This document shows positions 40,534 to 53,118 of a stretch of DNA of 64,000 nucleotides, one piece after another. The notes beneath the pieces are model-generated. The model searched no databases, was not told the DNA's origin, and saw nothing but the letters and a program-made list of their open reading frames with translations. The stretch's first letter is position 1; each line of letters begins with the position of its first letter. The translations under genes and the position numbers were made by a program. Origin of the DNA: Zanthoxylum bungeanum (Eukaryota > Streptophyta > Magnoliopsida > Sapindales > Rutaceae); contig SKCR01021431.1 of assembly GCA_019454045.1 (NCBI GenBank), positions 1-64,000 of the forward strand, read 5' to 3'.

Positions 40534-42797
40534 TGTAGGCACTGCATTTTTACACATGAGTCCCTATGATGAGTCTCATTTTGGAGACACTACCTTTTAA
40601 GTCACGGAGGTCACGGGAAACGGACATCGGAAGGCGAAATTCAGAATAAACAAGGTTCACTGTTTTCGTTGGTGACGTTCGTGTATACGTTCGAACGTCA
40701 AACAGATTACGGGCATTCGTGCTACGTTCTATGATGCGTTCGAACGGTGTCGGTAATTCTGGTTTTGCTGCTAGCCTCACATCCAGCCCAATTAGCCCCC
40801 CAAAGCCCATAAAACACATCCCAATTTAAATAAATAAATATTAATTAAAACATTAACTAAATAAGATAATAATTAAATTAATTAAATAATTAAATAAAAC
40901 ATATACCAAACATAAAATAAACAATTACCAACTTAAACTAAAATCATGCCTAAAATAAACAAATCACATACTAAATCAAAATATAATCATGCCTAATTAA
41001 AATCAATCAACCAATTATATTCCCAATCTAATAAGATTATTCCAAACTTAAAATATTGTATTCCTAATCCAAGCCAATCAAATAATCAACATTCCCTATC
41101 TAGCCAAGATTTGTCCCCCCTCAATCTTTGACTTCCCTTAACCAAACCAAATCAAATCTCTTGACTTCCCTTAACCAAACCAAATCAAATCCCTTTCCTG
41201 TCAAACCTAACCCTTTGCCTATAAAAAGACCCTTCATCAACCTTCTCAGGGGTTCCCTAGTCCCCTAGCTAGCTACCCCCTAACTCATACACAACACACA
41301 TAAAAATTACAGGAGAAGACACCCAAAAACAGTAAGCAAAAGATAAAGAGGAAATAGGAGCAGAACGGAGTTCGAGCCGCAAGCAAAACAGTAAAGACAA
41401 CGAACGAGAACAGTGAACCAGTGAACCGAGAGAGTTGCGGAGCATCCACCCTTCCGACGATCGTGTACCGTACATCCGAGAGGTGATTTAAAAGGTTAGA
41501 CCTGAGGGTACCTTTTCATTAGTTTATATTCATTTTTTATTGAATTCTATTCGCATGAGAGTCGTCTATGAATGCATGTTGTGGTCTTTGAGTAGATAAA
41601 TATGCATGAATTATGAGATGTAATATGTTGTGGGTATTGGATGAATGAGAGATGTGTCAACTCTCGCGGTATATCGGATGGAAACCCGGACATAAATTTC
41701 ATAGCCGATTCCGAATGGACGGTAATATGATCTGTACTCGGGCCACAACTCCACGTACCGCTTGGGTAAACGGCACCATCTTTATTTTGTATTGTGTTGC
41801 TTTTGTTTATTTAGTTTTCTTTACTTGAATTCAATATGTTGTTTTCGTATGCATGATTCAACCAAGCGCATGGGCTTAGTATGTTGGTCTAAAGGTCCTC
41901 TCTTTGAGAGATCAAGAGCCCCCAAAAGGCCACCTTTACGGCAGAGTACTTCGCCGCGCCCCTTTATTGTTGTTTATGCATGGTGTCCCATTTCATGCAT
42001 CAGGTCCGTTCCCGTTCGAACGCGTTTACGAACGCAACTCGAACGCGCATGCATTTTTGCCTTATCACGCATCAGGTCTCATTTCCGTTCGAACGCGTTA
42101 TCAAACGCCATACGAACGCGAGCATTCTGTTTCATTTCCGTTCGAACGCGTTTACGAACGCTACTCGAACGCGAACATTCTGTTTCATTTCCGTTCGAAC
42201 GCGTTTACGAACGCTACTCGAACGTGAGCATTCTGTTTCATTTCCGTTCGAACGCGTTTACGAACGCTACACGAACGCACACACACTGAACTGAGTCTGT
42301 CTTATCATATTCATGCATAATTGCCTCTTGGTTGATCTTTCTTGTGTTATATAGCCAACTGTATTATTTGTATTCAAGCATGATTAGGTTGTTAGCATGT
42401 TATTTGGTTAATAGGTTCATGAGATAGTACTCAAGCATGATTATGTTGTTCTTAGTTTTCCATAACATAGGATTGAAATATGTTCATGAGATTGCCATGT
42501 GACATTGCATGTTGTGATGAACTTGTTGATGTATGCATATGAATTTAGAAGCATGATATTCTTGGAAATAAATGTTATTTAAGCCTGGTTAAATTATTAT
42601 ATAAATCCTTTTTATTACAAGTGACATAAGTAAGGGACCATTCCGAACCCAACGGTTTGAGGTCTTCCCTTGCGAGGGGTGAGTGCGGCCTTAAATCTTT
42701 GTCCCGGTTCACACCCGGTGGCGACTCCATGTTATTTCGTACTTCCCATCTAGGCCGCGAGCCTAGGAACGGCGTCGCCCAGGTCCTGTGTCCTACA
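40534..42797 (+). repeat. 3' LTR of Ogre/Tat-like element 1
   Basis: 2264 bp, differing from the 5' LTR only by scattered substitutions and small indels. TATA-like TATAAAAAG at 41220. GTTCGAACG array at 42006-42282. Ends CCTACA, followed by the GATGG duplication. Confidence 0.92.
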
Positions 42798-42802
42798 GAT
42801 GG

Positions 42803-42804
42803 AC

Positions 42805-42860
<56 letters not shown>

Positions 42861-43438
42861 TACACACACATATGAGTGGGTAAATTATGGATACGAAATT
42901 TATTCCGTGATAGATATACCTGAACTTAGAGAGTCTCACTAATAAAGTATTATTGTAAAGCATTAAATAAACTAATTACGAATAATATGTATTAGGTGCA
43001 CATTAAATCCAATTATATTTTTACACATATCAATAAATAATTATTAATTAATTAAAAGTTATTAATCTAGTAATTATTTATTATGGAATATTCTAAGCTT
43101 ATAATATAAACTTGATACTTGACCAAATATATAGCCACATATTTTGGTTAAATTTCGCATCATTTTAGCCATGCATTTAACATGTCAAAATTATCAAAAT
43201 GTCCCTCCCGTATATAGGCTTATATTTTCAGCCATTTGATAAAAATAATGACTTGAGATTTTTTTTGTTACGAATTGTTCATTTGAGAGAGAGCAAAATT
43301 AGGAATTTATTAGGATTTGATTAATTCACCAAAATTAGAGAAGGTGGAAGAACAATTGGAAGCAACCAAAGCCAAAATTGGTGAATTAAGGTAATTTCTA
43401 AATTTATTTGATTGAAATTATAACTTTATGTTGATGGT
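42803..43438 (+). repeat. Copia-family LTR, fragment (continuation) with microsatellite
   Basis: Continues the LTR interrupted at 34422. A (TA)n(CA)n microsatellite lies at 42805-42857. From 42870, gtgggtaaattatggatacgaa and cctgaacttagagagtctcac match 49830-49895 in the right-hand copy. It is interrupted at 43439 by the LARD-like element. Confidence 0.65.
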
Positions 43439-44196
43439 GTTTTCAGGAACTTTGGTATTTAAACAGCTCGGCAGGGGTAAAAAGGTAATTCATTTCTTGA
43501 CCGGAATCATTAAACGCCGACCCGACCACATGAGTCAGGGGCCGATCACTTTATGATCGGTAACCCGACCACTTAAAGATCGGATGACCGGGCATTATCA
43601 GATCGACAACAATATTCTCAGTTCAAAGGACCACTATGACCGACCTCATGAAGACCAAACACATGGTAAGGCGTGCTCAGAAAGATAAGACATCCTATTT
43701 TTTGTGGATAAGATGACAAGTTATCCTATTTTCATGGGGAAAACTGGTGAGTCAGAGTCCTAGTAGGATAAAGAAAGTAAATGTAGTTTTGATTAGGAAT
43801 CCTTATGGGAAAATGAAATTGTTTCAACTAGGAAATTCTTGTACAAGTAGGAATATGATTTCTTCACTATTATAAATAGGAGGGTAGAGTGAGTGTAGTG
43901 GGAGGGAAGAGGAAGATCATCAAGTTGAGAATCATCAAGCTCTAACTTGTAAACACAAAAAGATCTGAGAAGCGTGTTTGAGTAATAAAAAGTATCATCC
44001 TGTTTGTGTCCGTGGACGTAGGTCGGATCCAAATCCACCGAACCACGTTAAATCTCCTTGTTGATTGGTGTATTTATCTGTCTTATGCTAAATTTGCTTT
44101 TGGTCCCCCATAACCAAACAAATTCACTATTGAGGGAGGGTTGTCTCGGGAGTGATATTCCCATATTACCCTAAGACCAAAAATCAGCTGTCAACA
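43439..44196 (+). repeat. 5' LTR of the LARD-like element
   Basis: 758 bp, TG...CA. TATA box TATAAATAGG at 43871, and an AATAAA-like signal (gtaataaaaag) near 43981 within the transcribed part. Contains acccgaccac / gatcgg motifs near 43520-43600. Confidence 0.88.
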
Positions 44197-44249
44197 GTTG
44201 GCGCCGTCTGTGGGGAACCTGAACAAGAAGCAGCTCGCGTAGTAAGACG

Positions 44250-44507
44250 ATGGCAGAAGATGGAAATCACCGGTCGTCAGAGAGTTCAACAGCAGAATGG
44301 ATGGAGAAGATAGAATGAAACATGAGAAAAAAAAGGGAGGAAAACCAAGCCCTTCTAAAATCCATGATGGACCGACTAGAAAGAGTGGAAGAGAGGAACA
44401 ACGAGAGATTTGAAATCGGAACCAGTCAGAGAAGAGGTGAGACGGCGGAAGGAAAAAATGTTGTGGACACAAGCGAAGACGATAAACCCAGAAGGAGGGG
44501 CCCTTAA
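44250..44507 (+). pseudogene. gag-like N-terminal remnant of the LARD-like element
   Basis: From ATG 44250 (MAEDGNHRSSESSTAEWMEK) a stop follows at 44316; the frame then continues MRKKREENQALLKSMMDRLE...ERNNERFEIG to a stop at 44505. The heptad-like charged stretch resembles the coiled coil at the start of some Gypsy gag proteins. Nothing beyond it is recognisable. Confidence 0.45.
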
Positions 44508-44739
44508 GGGGTAAAATCCGTAGTAGTAGAAAAGATTTACAAATGGAGGATACGTGGGAAGAAGAAGAGGGGAGACAGTCGCCAGATTCATCTTGTGATG
44601 GCCCTCGTGATACCAGAATGGGAGATAGGAAGCATGGTGAAACCTGACGGGAAACCTCAAGTGCATGAGGGAGCGCGTGAACCCTTCGTGGTAGGATCAA
44701 ACTCCCGAAGCTGGAACGTAACTACCCCATGACTTGCAT

Positions 44740-45515
44740 CTATGCTAGGCTCGGGGCTGGGTTTGTCCCGCTGAGGCCTTTGTGTGCCACCGGCTCGGGG
44801 CTGGATTTCGTTCCGTCGAGGTTATTCGGCTCGGGTCTAGATGTCGTTCCGCCGAGGCCACTTGATCAATGGATCCGTGAGAAAGCATAACACGGGGAGA
44901 AACTATGCCCCCATGATGTTTGCTTGCTCCAGTGACACCAGCCATAAGGAGGAATGTGCCCTTAGTGTCTCAGACACTCTTTGATCCATTGATCATTTGG
45001 ATCCAAGAGAGGCGCAGTACGGGGAGGGATTGTGCCCCCGTACCGTGTGTCTGCTCCAGCGTTGTAAGGAGGAGCCCTTTGTATAATACACATGCTCCAT
45101 AGTGACATGGCGTATAGAGGATGTGCCCTTACCATTCTAAACGCTCTCTGATCCAAATCCTGGTTCGCCGAGATGCTGAATTGAAAGATTCAGAATTATG
45201 TTTTGGAGACCTCGGACAGGACGCTATCTTGAGGCATCCATGTTGTTGTTTTTGCTTACAAAATATTTTTTGGGATAAGTGCTAAGTCACCCCCACCTTT
45301 TAATTTCATTCTCCAAAGTTTTGTTTTTGTTTTTCACTAGTCTGGCACAGAGACGCCCGTGTCAGATTCAGTAGGGCTTCAAAAGGTTGATTCACTTCCC
45401 TTCTGAGCAAGTCCCAATAATTAATCGGCTCGGAGCTGGATTAGTTCCGCCGAGGTCTTTTAGCTAATTCAGCTCGGGTCTGCTCTCGCACCACCAAGAT
45501 CGATGTTTGGTTTCC
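44740..45515. other. interior of the LARD-like element, non-coding
   Basis: GC-rich stretches with repeated ggctcgggnctgg...ttccgccgaggt phrases (44745, 44790, 44830, 45425, 45470) and two accnttctgatccaat-type segments near 44980 and 45150. No credible ORF. Confidence 0.5.
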
Positions 45516-45925
45516 ACTCGGGGTCGGGCTACGTCCCACCGAGTCGACTTCTTTGGACTGAGGACGTAACATTCCCCCAGGTCCAAGTGCCTTTCTCAGC
45601 TCGGGGTCGGGGTACGTCCCACCGAGTCAGCCCTTCGGACTGGGGACGTAACATTCCCCAAAATCTAAGTGCCTCTTTTCATTCGAGGTCAGGGTACGTC
45701 CCACCGAGTCAGCCCTTCGGACTGGGGACGTAACTTTCCCCCAGGTCCAAGTGCATTTCTCAGCTCGGGGTTGGGGTACGTCCCACCGAGTCAGCCCTTC
45801 GGACTGGGGACGTAACATTCCCCCAGATCCAAGTGCCTCTCTTCATTCGGGGTCGGGTTGCGTCCCACTGAGTCAGGCATTCGGACTGGGGACGTAACAT
45901 TCCCCCAGGTTCGAGCATCTCTCAC
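45516..45925. repeat. 82-bp GC-rich tandem repeat, five units
   Basis: Units start near 45516, 45598, 45680, 45762 and 45843. Each reads CTCGGGGTCGGGGTACGTCC, CACCGAGTCAG, CCCTTCGGACTGGGGACG, TAACATTCCCCCAG, GTCCAAGTGC with variants. GTACGTCCC and GGGGACGTA form an inverted pair within every unit. Confidence 0.92.
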
Positions 45926-46331
45926 AGCTTGAGACATGATCACATGCCACCGAGCACATCATCTTTAGCTCAGAGGCAAAGTTTTCTCCTCACAATCGAG
46001 AATGGATCAGTTAGGGGTCAAGACCCCCAAATCTCCGGTACATATATTACAGAGGAGGAGTCATTTTTAGTTTTGACAACAAGAGGAACTTCATCTCCTG
46101 ATAGAACGACCCAAGTAAGAAAATCGCTTTGAGGTGGAGAATCATTCTGAATAGGGTCAGCATCTCCAATAACCAAGGATATAAAGATAGAAACATAAGA
46201 CATGGTTGATGACGAAAACAGTTTCTCTGTGATTTCTGGAGCGACCACCAGCAAGGCGGTCAGCACACCATCTTCATATAGTTCCCGGCACCAACTTGTA
46301 TACTCGTTGGAACCGAGAACTAGGGGACATA

Positions 46332-47084
46332 TGTTGATGGTGTTTTCAGGCACTATGGTATTTAAACAGCTCGGCATGGGTAAAAAGGTAATTCCTTTCT
46401 TGACCGGAATCATTAAACGCCGACCCGACCACATGAGTCAGGGGCCGAGCACTTTATGATCGGTAACCCGACCACTTAAAGATCGGATGACCGAGCGTTA
46501 TCAGATCGACAGCAACATTCTCAGTTCAAATGACCACTATGACCGACCTCATGAAGACCGAGCACATGGTGAGGCGTGCTCAGAAAGATAAGGCATCCTA
46601 TTTTTTGTGGATAAGATGACAAGTTATCCTATTTTCATGGGGAAAACTGGTGAGTCAGAGTCCTAGTAGGATAAAGAAAGTAAATGTAGTTTTGATTAGG
46701 AATCCTTATGGGAATAGGAAATTGTTTCAACTAGGAAATTCTTGTACAAGTAGGAATATGATTTCTTCACCATTATAAATAGGAGGATATAGTGAGTGTA
46801 GAGGGGGGGGGAAGAGGAAGATCATCAAGTTGAGAATCATCAAGCTCTGACTTGTAAACACAAAAAGATCTGAGAAGCGTGTTTGAGTAATAAAAAGTAT
46901 CATCCTGTTTGTGTCCGTGGACGTAGGTCGGATCCAAATCCACCGAACCACGTTAAATCTTCTTGTTGATTGGTGTATTTATCTGTCTTCTGCTAAATTT
47001 GCTTTTGGTCCCCCATAACCAAACAAATTCACTATTGAGGGAGAGTTGTCTCGGGAGTGATATTCCCATATTACCCTAAGACCA
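46332..47084 (+). repeat. 3' LTR of the LARD-like element, 3' end shortened
   Basis: Matches 43439-44196 from TGTTGATGG to CCCTAAGACCA, then diverges. TATAAATAGG at 46774. A G8 run near 46805 is an indel hotspot against the partner. Confidence 0.85.
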
Positions 47085-47925
47085 TAATTCGACCTAATTA
47101 CATTAATTAGTCAAATTAATTTTACACATGCAAGAAGGGCTTCGTATTAGGGACCAAAGCCAAAATTGGTGAATAAAGGTAATTTCTAATTGTTTTTGAT
47201 TGAAACTATTTCTTTTATATTTATAATTAATTATATTTGATATAATTGAGGTTTTTTCAACCTTTGGTGTTAATTTATATTTAGAAACCCTAATATGAAG
47301 CCTTTATTACATGAGTATAATTTAATTTGACTAGTTAGTACAATTATGTCAAATTATGGTATACACTAAATTGACACCGAATTATCATTTTAGAGTTGCT
47401 TAAGTCATTCCTTTATGACCTAAAATTGTTATTGAGTTACTTTATGATGGTTGACTCTCAATTGGTAATTAGGGATTTATGTTATAATGATTTTGGATTA
47501 ATTATGTGTTAATTGTGAATTAATTTATGATTTAAGATGTTGTGGATGAAATTGAATATGTCATCATATATAAGAAAAATTATCAAAATTTTTAGAATCG
47601 TTCAGAAAGTGTTTTGAGAAATTTTTCGTAAAGCCATATGAGGGTAAAATTATAATTAATATAAATTATATTTATTTGGCTATTGATACAGTACAAAATT
47701 ACTGTAGCAATGCATATGATATGTAGAAAAATTCTTGGATTTTTTTCAGAAGTCTTTCGGAAGCCTTTTGGGAATTTTCGACGAAAATCATAATAGGGAT
47801 AAAATTATAATTTGTTGAAATTCCAGTGATCAACTACTGCTACAGTGAATGAATCACTAGAGCAGTGGGCTAGTCTGGTTCCCGAAAAATATTTCTGGAA
47901 ATTTTACCTCGAGTCTTTAATATGT
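47085..47925. other. AT-rich sequence of the Copia-family LTR, with local duplication
   Basis: 47151-47215 (accaaagccaaaattggtga) repeats 43361-43425 just outside the LARD-like element. Further right, cctaaaattgttattgag...gactctcaattgg resembles 59908-59955, the end of the right-hand Copia LTR. No ORF. Its right limit is uncertain. Confidence 0.45.
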
Positions 47926-48059
47926 AATCACACTTTGATATTGGATATCAATGAGGGATTTGGATGAAATACAAATAAAATAACATAAGCTCAAATAATC
48001 TAAATGAATCAATCTTGTTGCACAATTACATATATTATATCAATGAAACAAGATTATTA

Positions 48060-48537
48060 ATGTTACATAAGGATGAGTGTCTCAGACCCTTCAAATATTA
48101 ACATTATAGAACTTGTGAATCCTGTTTATTTGGTAAGATGACCAAGTTACCCTTTAAGGGTAAATGACAACGTGCACCAGAGAATTTGAAACTCATACAC
48201 TTTGATATGTATGGGTCTATATCTGTTACAGCTAGAGGTAGGTTTTCATAATTTATCACCTTTATCGATGATCACTCAAGATACGAGTATTATGTACTTT
48301 ATGAGGTACAAATCTGAAGCCTTTGGAAAATTCAAGGACATCAATGCTAAAGTTGAGAAACAACTTGATGAAAATATGAAGTCAATAAGGTTGGACCGAT
48401 ATAGAAAATACTTAAGCCAAGAATTTTAAGATTATTTAAGAAAAGTTGGCATCATGTCCCGGTGAACTCCTTCCAGGAACATCATAACCTATTGGTGTTG
48501 CCAAAAGATGAAATCAGACGTTGTTGGATATGGCATG
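48060..48537 (+). pseudogene. Copia GAG-pre-integrase / integrase fragment
   Basis: In frame from 48111: TCESCLFGKMTKLPFKG, a stop, then LIHFDMYGSISVTARGRFS, a stop, then FITFIDDHSRYEYYVLYE. These are the zinc-binding end and the first part of the Copia integrase core, with the first catalytic Asp in HFD and the second in IDDHSRY. Distal matches (KSEAFGKFKDINAKVEKQLD, YLSQEF, LLDM) are in other frames. The reading breaks off at LLDM, where another LTR begins at 48538. Confidence 0.85.
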
Positions 48538-49117
48538 TGTTATGGTTGGTGCTTTGAGCGCCAATTTCTTATGTATTTCCCTATAAATACTTTTGTAAAT
48601 ATTTTATTAATGAATAAAATAGATAATTTATTTAATATAAATTCTTTTATTATATGGTAAAGACGTAAATGACTATAGAGTGATTGATTATGATACAGTT
48701 GCAAAAGCTCCGCAACTGACATTGAGCGGTATCATAACAATATCATTTTTTTAACTGTTCTTGGTCAATGTTTACAATTACTTGGTCAGTAAGTAAACTT
48801 GTTGAGACCGATACATGTCGTATATTGGAATGTTGGATTATAATGGTTTCTCAATGAACCACAAGTCTCGGGAGACTCGTATAGATATGTATGTGTTTAT
48901 ATCGGATAAACACTGAACGATTCGCCGAAGATTCTTAATAGATGGTACACCAACTTCAATAAGAATCTTCTTGGGTTGAGTGAGCATAGTGATCCTTCGA
49001 CTTGAGGTACCACTGTGGATATATGAGGTATCCTCCACACTTTGATGGCAGTCACGTCACCGATCTTTTTAGATCAGACCCCCGCCTGTTTGTTGGGTGT
49101 GGACTGATCCTCATGAT

Positions 49118-49525
49118 TAGAGATGGCAAAAATACCCGGACCCGGACGACCCGGGTCCGGAATAAAAAAATCCGGACCCGAGTCTTTAATATTAAGACCC
49201 GGGTGATCCCGGGTCCGGAAAAAAATTAAAAAAATTAAAAAATTAAAAAATAAAATTAGATTTTATAAAAATATAAATATATATGGGCATATATATATAT
49301 ATATAAATAATAGAATTTAATAAAAAATTAAAAGAATTGAAATAAAAATAATAAAATACAAATATGAATATAAAATAATACAATTAAAATTTTTCAAAAA
49401 ATTAAAAAAAAAAAAAAAAGAATACGGGTAACCGGGTCCGGACCGGGAATATTTACCCGGGTCCAGAACCGGACCCGGGGAAGTGAAATCTCTTCCGGAC
49501 CCGGGTCCGGAAATTGCCATCCCTA
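49118..49525. mobile_element. hAT-type MITE (ccggacccgggtc family), copy 2
   Basis: 408 bp with perfect 8-bp duplication CTCATGAT (49110-49117, 49526-49533). Ends TAGAGATGGCAAAAA and, inverted, TAGGGATGGCAATTTCC. CCGGACCCGGGTC tracts at both sides of an A/T-only core. Same family as 26983-27415. Confidence 0.92.
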
Positions 49526-50734
49526 CTCATGATATCATGTGCGTATCAAGATAGGATCCGTCAATTCTGTGTACATAACATAGGTATTTATTATGGGATT
49601 AGCGATCTGTTAAATCCATGGGCCCGTGGTACACTGTAGAATTTAGTTTTAAGTGTTATTTAAGAGATTGCTAATAGAATCGTCGACGAGATTATGCCTA
49701 AGGAGATTTGACGTTTATATCTATATCTTTGTGATAATCCAAATACCTGTAACAGAAAGATTATACGTATGTAGTGACCTCGACCTGTATGGTTCAGAGA
49801 TTTTATTCGTGCTCGCATAATTTCCGGGTGGGTAGATTATGGACACGAAATTGGATTTCGTGACGGATATGCCTGAACCTAGAGAGTCTCACTAATGAGA
49901 TATACTCGTTGGGCACTAGGGAAACTTTTATAAATAATACAAATTATTTATAAGTCATTTAACAGTTAAACGAAGATACATGCTTTAGAGATCTTTTGGC
50001 CATTTCTTAAATGTAGAATTGTGATATTTGACATTTATAATTAATATATGTATTTTTGATTATTTAATGTAAATATAATACATATATTTTTTGAGATATT
50101 TATATTTAATTATTTATTTGTTCAATTATTGAATAATTAAATCAATTAAATATTTAATATCCATTTTCTTATTAAGATAATGGCATTTTTTTATTGGAAA
50201 TTGTGGCCAAATTTAATTGGTTAATTTGGCATGATTTAATAGGCTAATTTGTGATAAGTATTGACTTATTCAAGTTATTTGATACCACAAATTAAATTAA
50301 ATTAATTTCCAATAAATTAAAACAAAAAAATTGAAAATGTGGCTATTATTTTCCGTAGTAAAATCGGTTATGTCAAGGAAAATATAAATGCCATTTTTTA
50401 TTTTTGTTTTATCATTCTATCAATCTTAAAACACAAAATACAAAGAGAGCAAGAGGAGAAAAGAAGGAAAAATGAAGAAAAGCTTATTAATTTAGGAAAA
50501 TTGGTAAGGAATTTCATACTTTTACCTTCTAGAAAATTGTTTCTATGTTCATAAGCTTGAATATGATTAGCTTAATTTTTTCTCTACCTTATCATGGTTA
50601 TGTTTTGATGTTTGGCTGTTGATTTGAAGATGAAAGCATGTATATTGAATTAGTATGATTTAAATTGTTTATTAATCACACTTTTTACCATTTTGTTGGC
50701 AAGTTGCCATTCTAGAGTTTATTAGCCACTCATG

Positions 50735-53118
50735 TGTAGGCACTGTATTTTTGCACATAAGTCCCTATGATGAGTCTCATTTGGAGAAACTACCTTTTAA
50801 GTCACGGAGGTCACGGGAAGCGGACATCGGAAGGGGGAATTCAGAATAAACAAGGTTCACTGTTTTCGTTCGTGCTGCGTTCGTGTATACGTTCGAACTC
50901 CAAACAGATTGCGGGCGTTCGTGCCGCGTTCGAGGAAGCGTTCAAACGGTGTCGGTAATTATGGTTTTGCTGCTAGCCTCACATTAAGCCCAAATCGCCC
51001 AAACCTTAGCCCACACGCCCAAGCCCACTTAAAACACATATTTAACACATGGTGAAATCAAAACAAATCTAAAAATCACATACCAAATTAAAATAAACAT
51101 TAAAATCAATCAAATATTTTAATTCCTTAATTAAGATATTCACCCACCAATTACACAAGATTCCTTCCTAACCAAACAAATCACATACTAAATTAAAAGG
51201 ATGTCATGCCTAATCAAAATCAATTATAACAAATTAAAGATATTGACTTCCTAATCTAGCCAATATTTGTCCCCCCTCAATCTAATCATTTCCTTGTTGA
51301 AAACCAAATCAAATCATTTCCTTGTGAGACAAGGTGAAGCCCTAGCCATTCTCTATATAAACAACCCCTAACCAAGACACCCATCCCCGCCAATCTCTCT
51401 AGCTCATTAATACAAGAAAAGCCTCTCCTACCTCATTCATACAAGAAAAGCCTCCCCTAGCTCATACACATAACATACACGCACAAACAAGAAAAGCCTT
51501 TCCTAGTTCATTTACACAAGAAACACCCAAGCTTATGGACACAACTCTCCCTCACTCTCAATAACAAAGATCATAAACCAAAGAACCCCCATCGCATTGA
51601 CCAAAACACATCCCGAACAGCCCATTTACCTCACCGAAAAACAGCCCACAAAACAGCCCAAAAACACGCATACAACAAACCTAAACACACACATAAAACA
51701 ACCCCCAAACCACACCATAACACCACCGAAAATCACACCAAAAATAGTAGCCAAAACACCCAAAAAGCAGTAACTAAGATACACCAGCAAAACGGCAGTG
51801 AATCGGAGTTAAATCAGCAGCAAAAGACGGAGAACGACGACCCCAAAACAGTAAGATAACGAACGAAAGCAGTGAACCAGTGAACCGGAAGAGTTGCAGA
51901 GCATCCACCCTTCCGACGACCATACACCGTACGACCGAGAGACGACATAAAAGGTTAGACCTGAGGGCACCTTGTATTTATTATCTTTCATTTGTATTTT
52001 ACTTATTCTAATATATTTTTTATTGCATGAGAGTCATTTTGTTGAGGCATGATGTGAATTCCGGATGAACAGAATGTGTGTTCTCTTTTGTGGTATATCG
52101 GATGGAAACCCGGACGTAAATTCCGTAGCCGAATCCGAATGGACGGTAGTGCGGTCTGTACTCGGGATACAACTCCACGTATCACTTGAGAGATACATGT
52201 ATTCCGTTTCATCCAAACTTGTATTTTAGCATGATGTAGTTAGCACGTTATTCATTTATTTAGCATGATTTAGCCCTTAGTATGTTAATCTTTATGCATG
52301 ATTTAGATATCCATGTGATTAGATATGTCGTTGTTGTGATCCTGTTTGAATGCGGTATCTAAAACCATATGAATGTATGCAATCTGCCAGTTCCTGTTCA
52401 AACGCGTCATCGAACGCAACTCGAACACGAACCTTAAATTTACCGTTCGAACGCGTTATCAAACGCTACTCGAACGCTCATGCATTTTGTATCATCAGGT
52501 CTGGTCCCGTTCGAACGCGTTATCAAATGCTACACGAACGTGAACCTTCTGTTTACCGTTCAAACTCGTTTACGAATGCTACACGAACGCGCATACACTG
52601 AACTGAGTCTGTCTTATCATATTCATGCATAATTGCCTCTTGGTTGATCTCCCTTGCATTATGTAGCCAATCATATTATTTGTATTCCTGCATTTATCCA
52701 TTCGATGTATTAATGAGATAGTACTCAAGCATGATTATGTTGTTCTTAGTTTTCCATATCATATGATTGAAATATGTTCATGAGATTGCCATGTGATGTT
52801 ACATGTTGTGATGAACTCGTTGATGTATGCATGTGAATTTAGAAGCATGATATTATTGGAAATAAGTGTTACTTAGACTTAATTAAATTATTACATAAAT
52901 CATTTCATTACAAGTGACATAAGTAAGGGATCATTCCGAACCCAACGGTTTGAGGTCTTCCCTTGCGAGGGGTGAGTGCGGCCTTAAATCTCATTTTCCC
53001 GGTTCACACCGGGTGGCGACTCCATTATTCCCCGGTTTAGTCCCCGTGGCTACTCCGTACTCCCAACCGGGCCGCGAGCCTGGGACAGCATGCGTCGCCC
53101 AGCTTCTGTATTCCCACA
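50735..53118 (+). repeat. 5' LTR of Ogre/Tat-like element 2
   Basis: 2384 bp, TGTAGGCACTGT...CCCACA. TATA box TATATAAA at 51353. GTTCGAACGCG repeats at 52390-52590. A PBS-like GGTGGCGACTCC lies about 100 bp before its end. Confidence 0.92.

Larger units (their letters stand above)
34423..42797 (+). mobile_element. Ogre/Tat-like LTR retrotransposon 1, gag-only
   Basis: Perfect 5-bp target duplication GATGG (34418-34422, 42798-42802). LTRs 34423-36683 and 40534-42797 are nearly identical by eye, implying recent insertion. PBS TGGCGACTCCACTGGGGA (36687-36704) fits the tRNA-Arg type used by Ogre elements. PPT AAAGTGGGGGCGAC precedes the 3' LTR. The 3.85-kb interior has gag and a tandem-repeat region but no protease, RT or integrase. 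Autonomous Ogre elements are far larger, so this is a non-autonomous derivative. Confidence 0.9.
43439..47084 (+). mobile_element. LARD-like non-autonomous LTR retrotransposon
   Basis: LTRs 43439-44196 and 46332-about 47084 are nearly identical (TGTTGATGGTGTTTTCAGG...). PBS TGGCGCCGTCTGTGGGGA (44199-44216) follows the first LTR and a purine run (GAACTAGGGGACATA) precedes the second. The 2.1-kb interior has a short gag-like start and a GC-rich tandem array but no pol. The second LTR lacks the last bases of the first (atcagctgtcaaca) and no target duplication is found, so its 3' end looks truncated or rearranged. Confidence 0.83.
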
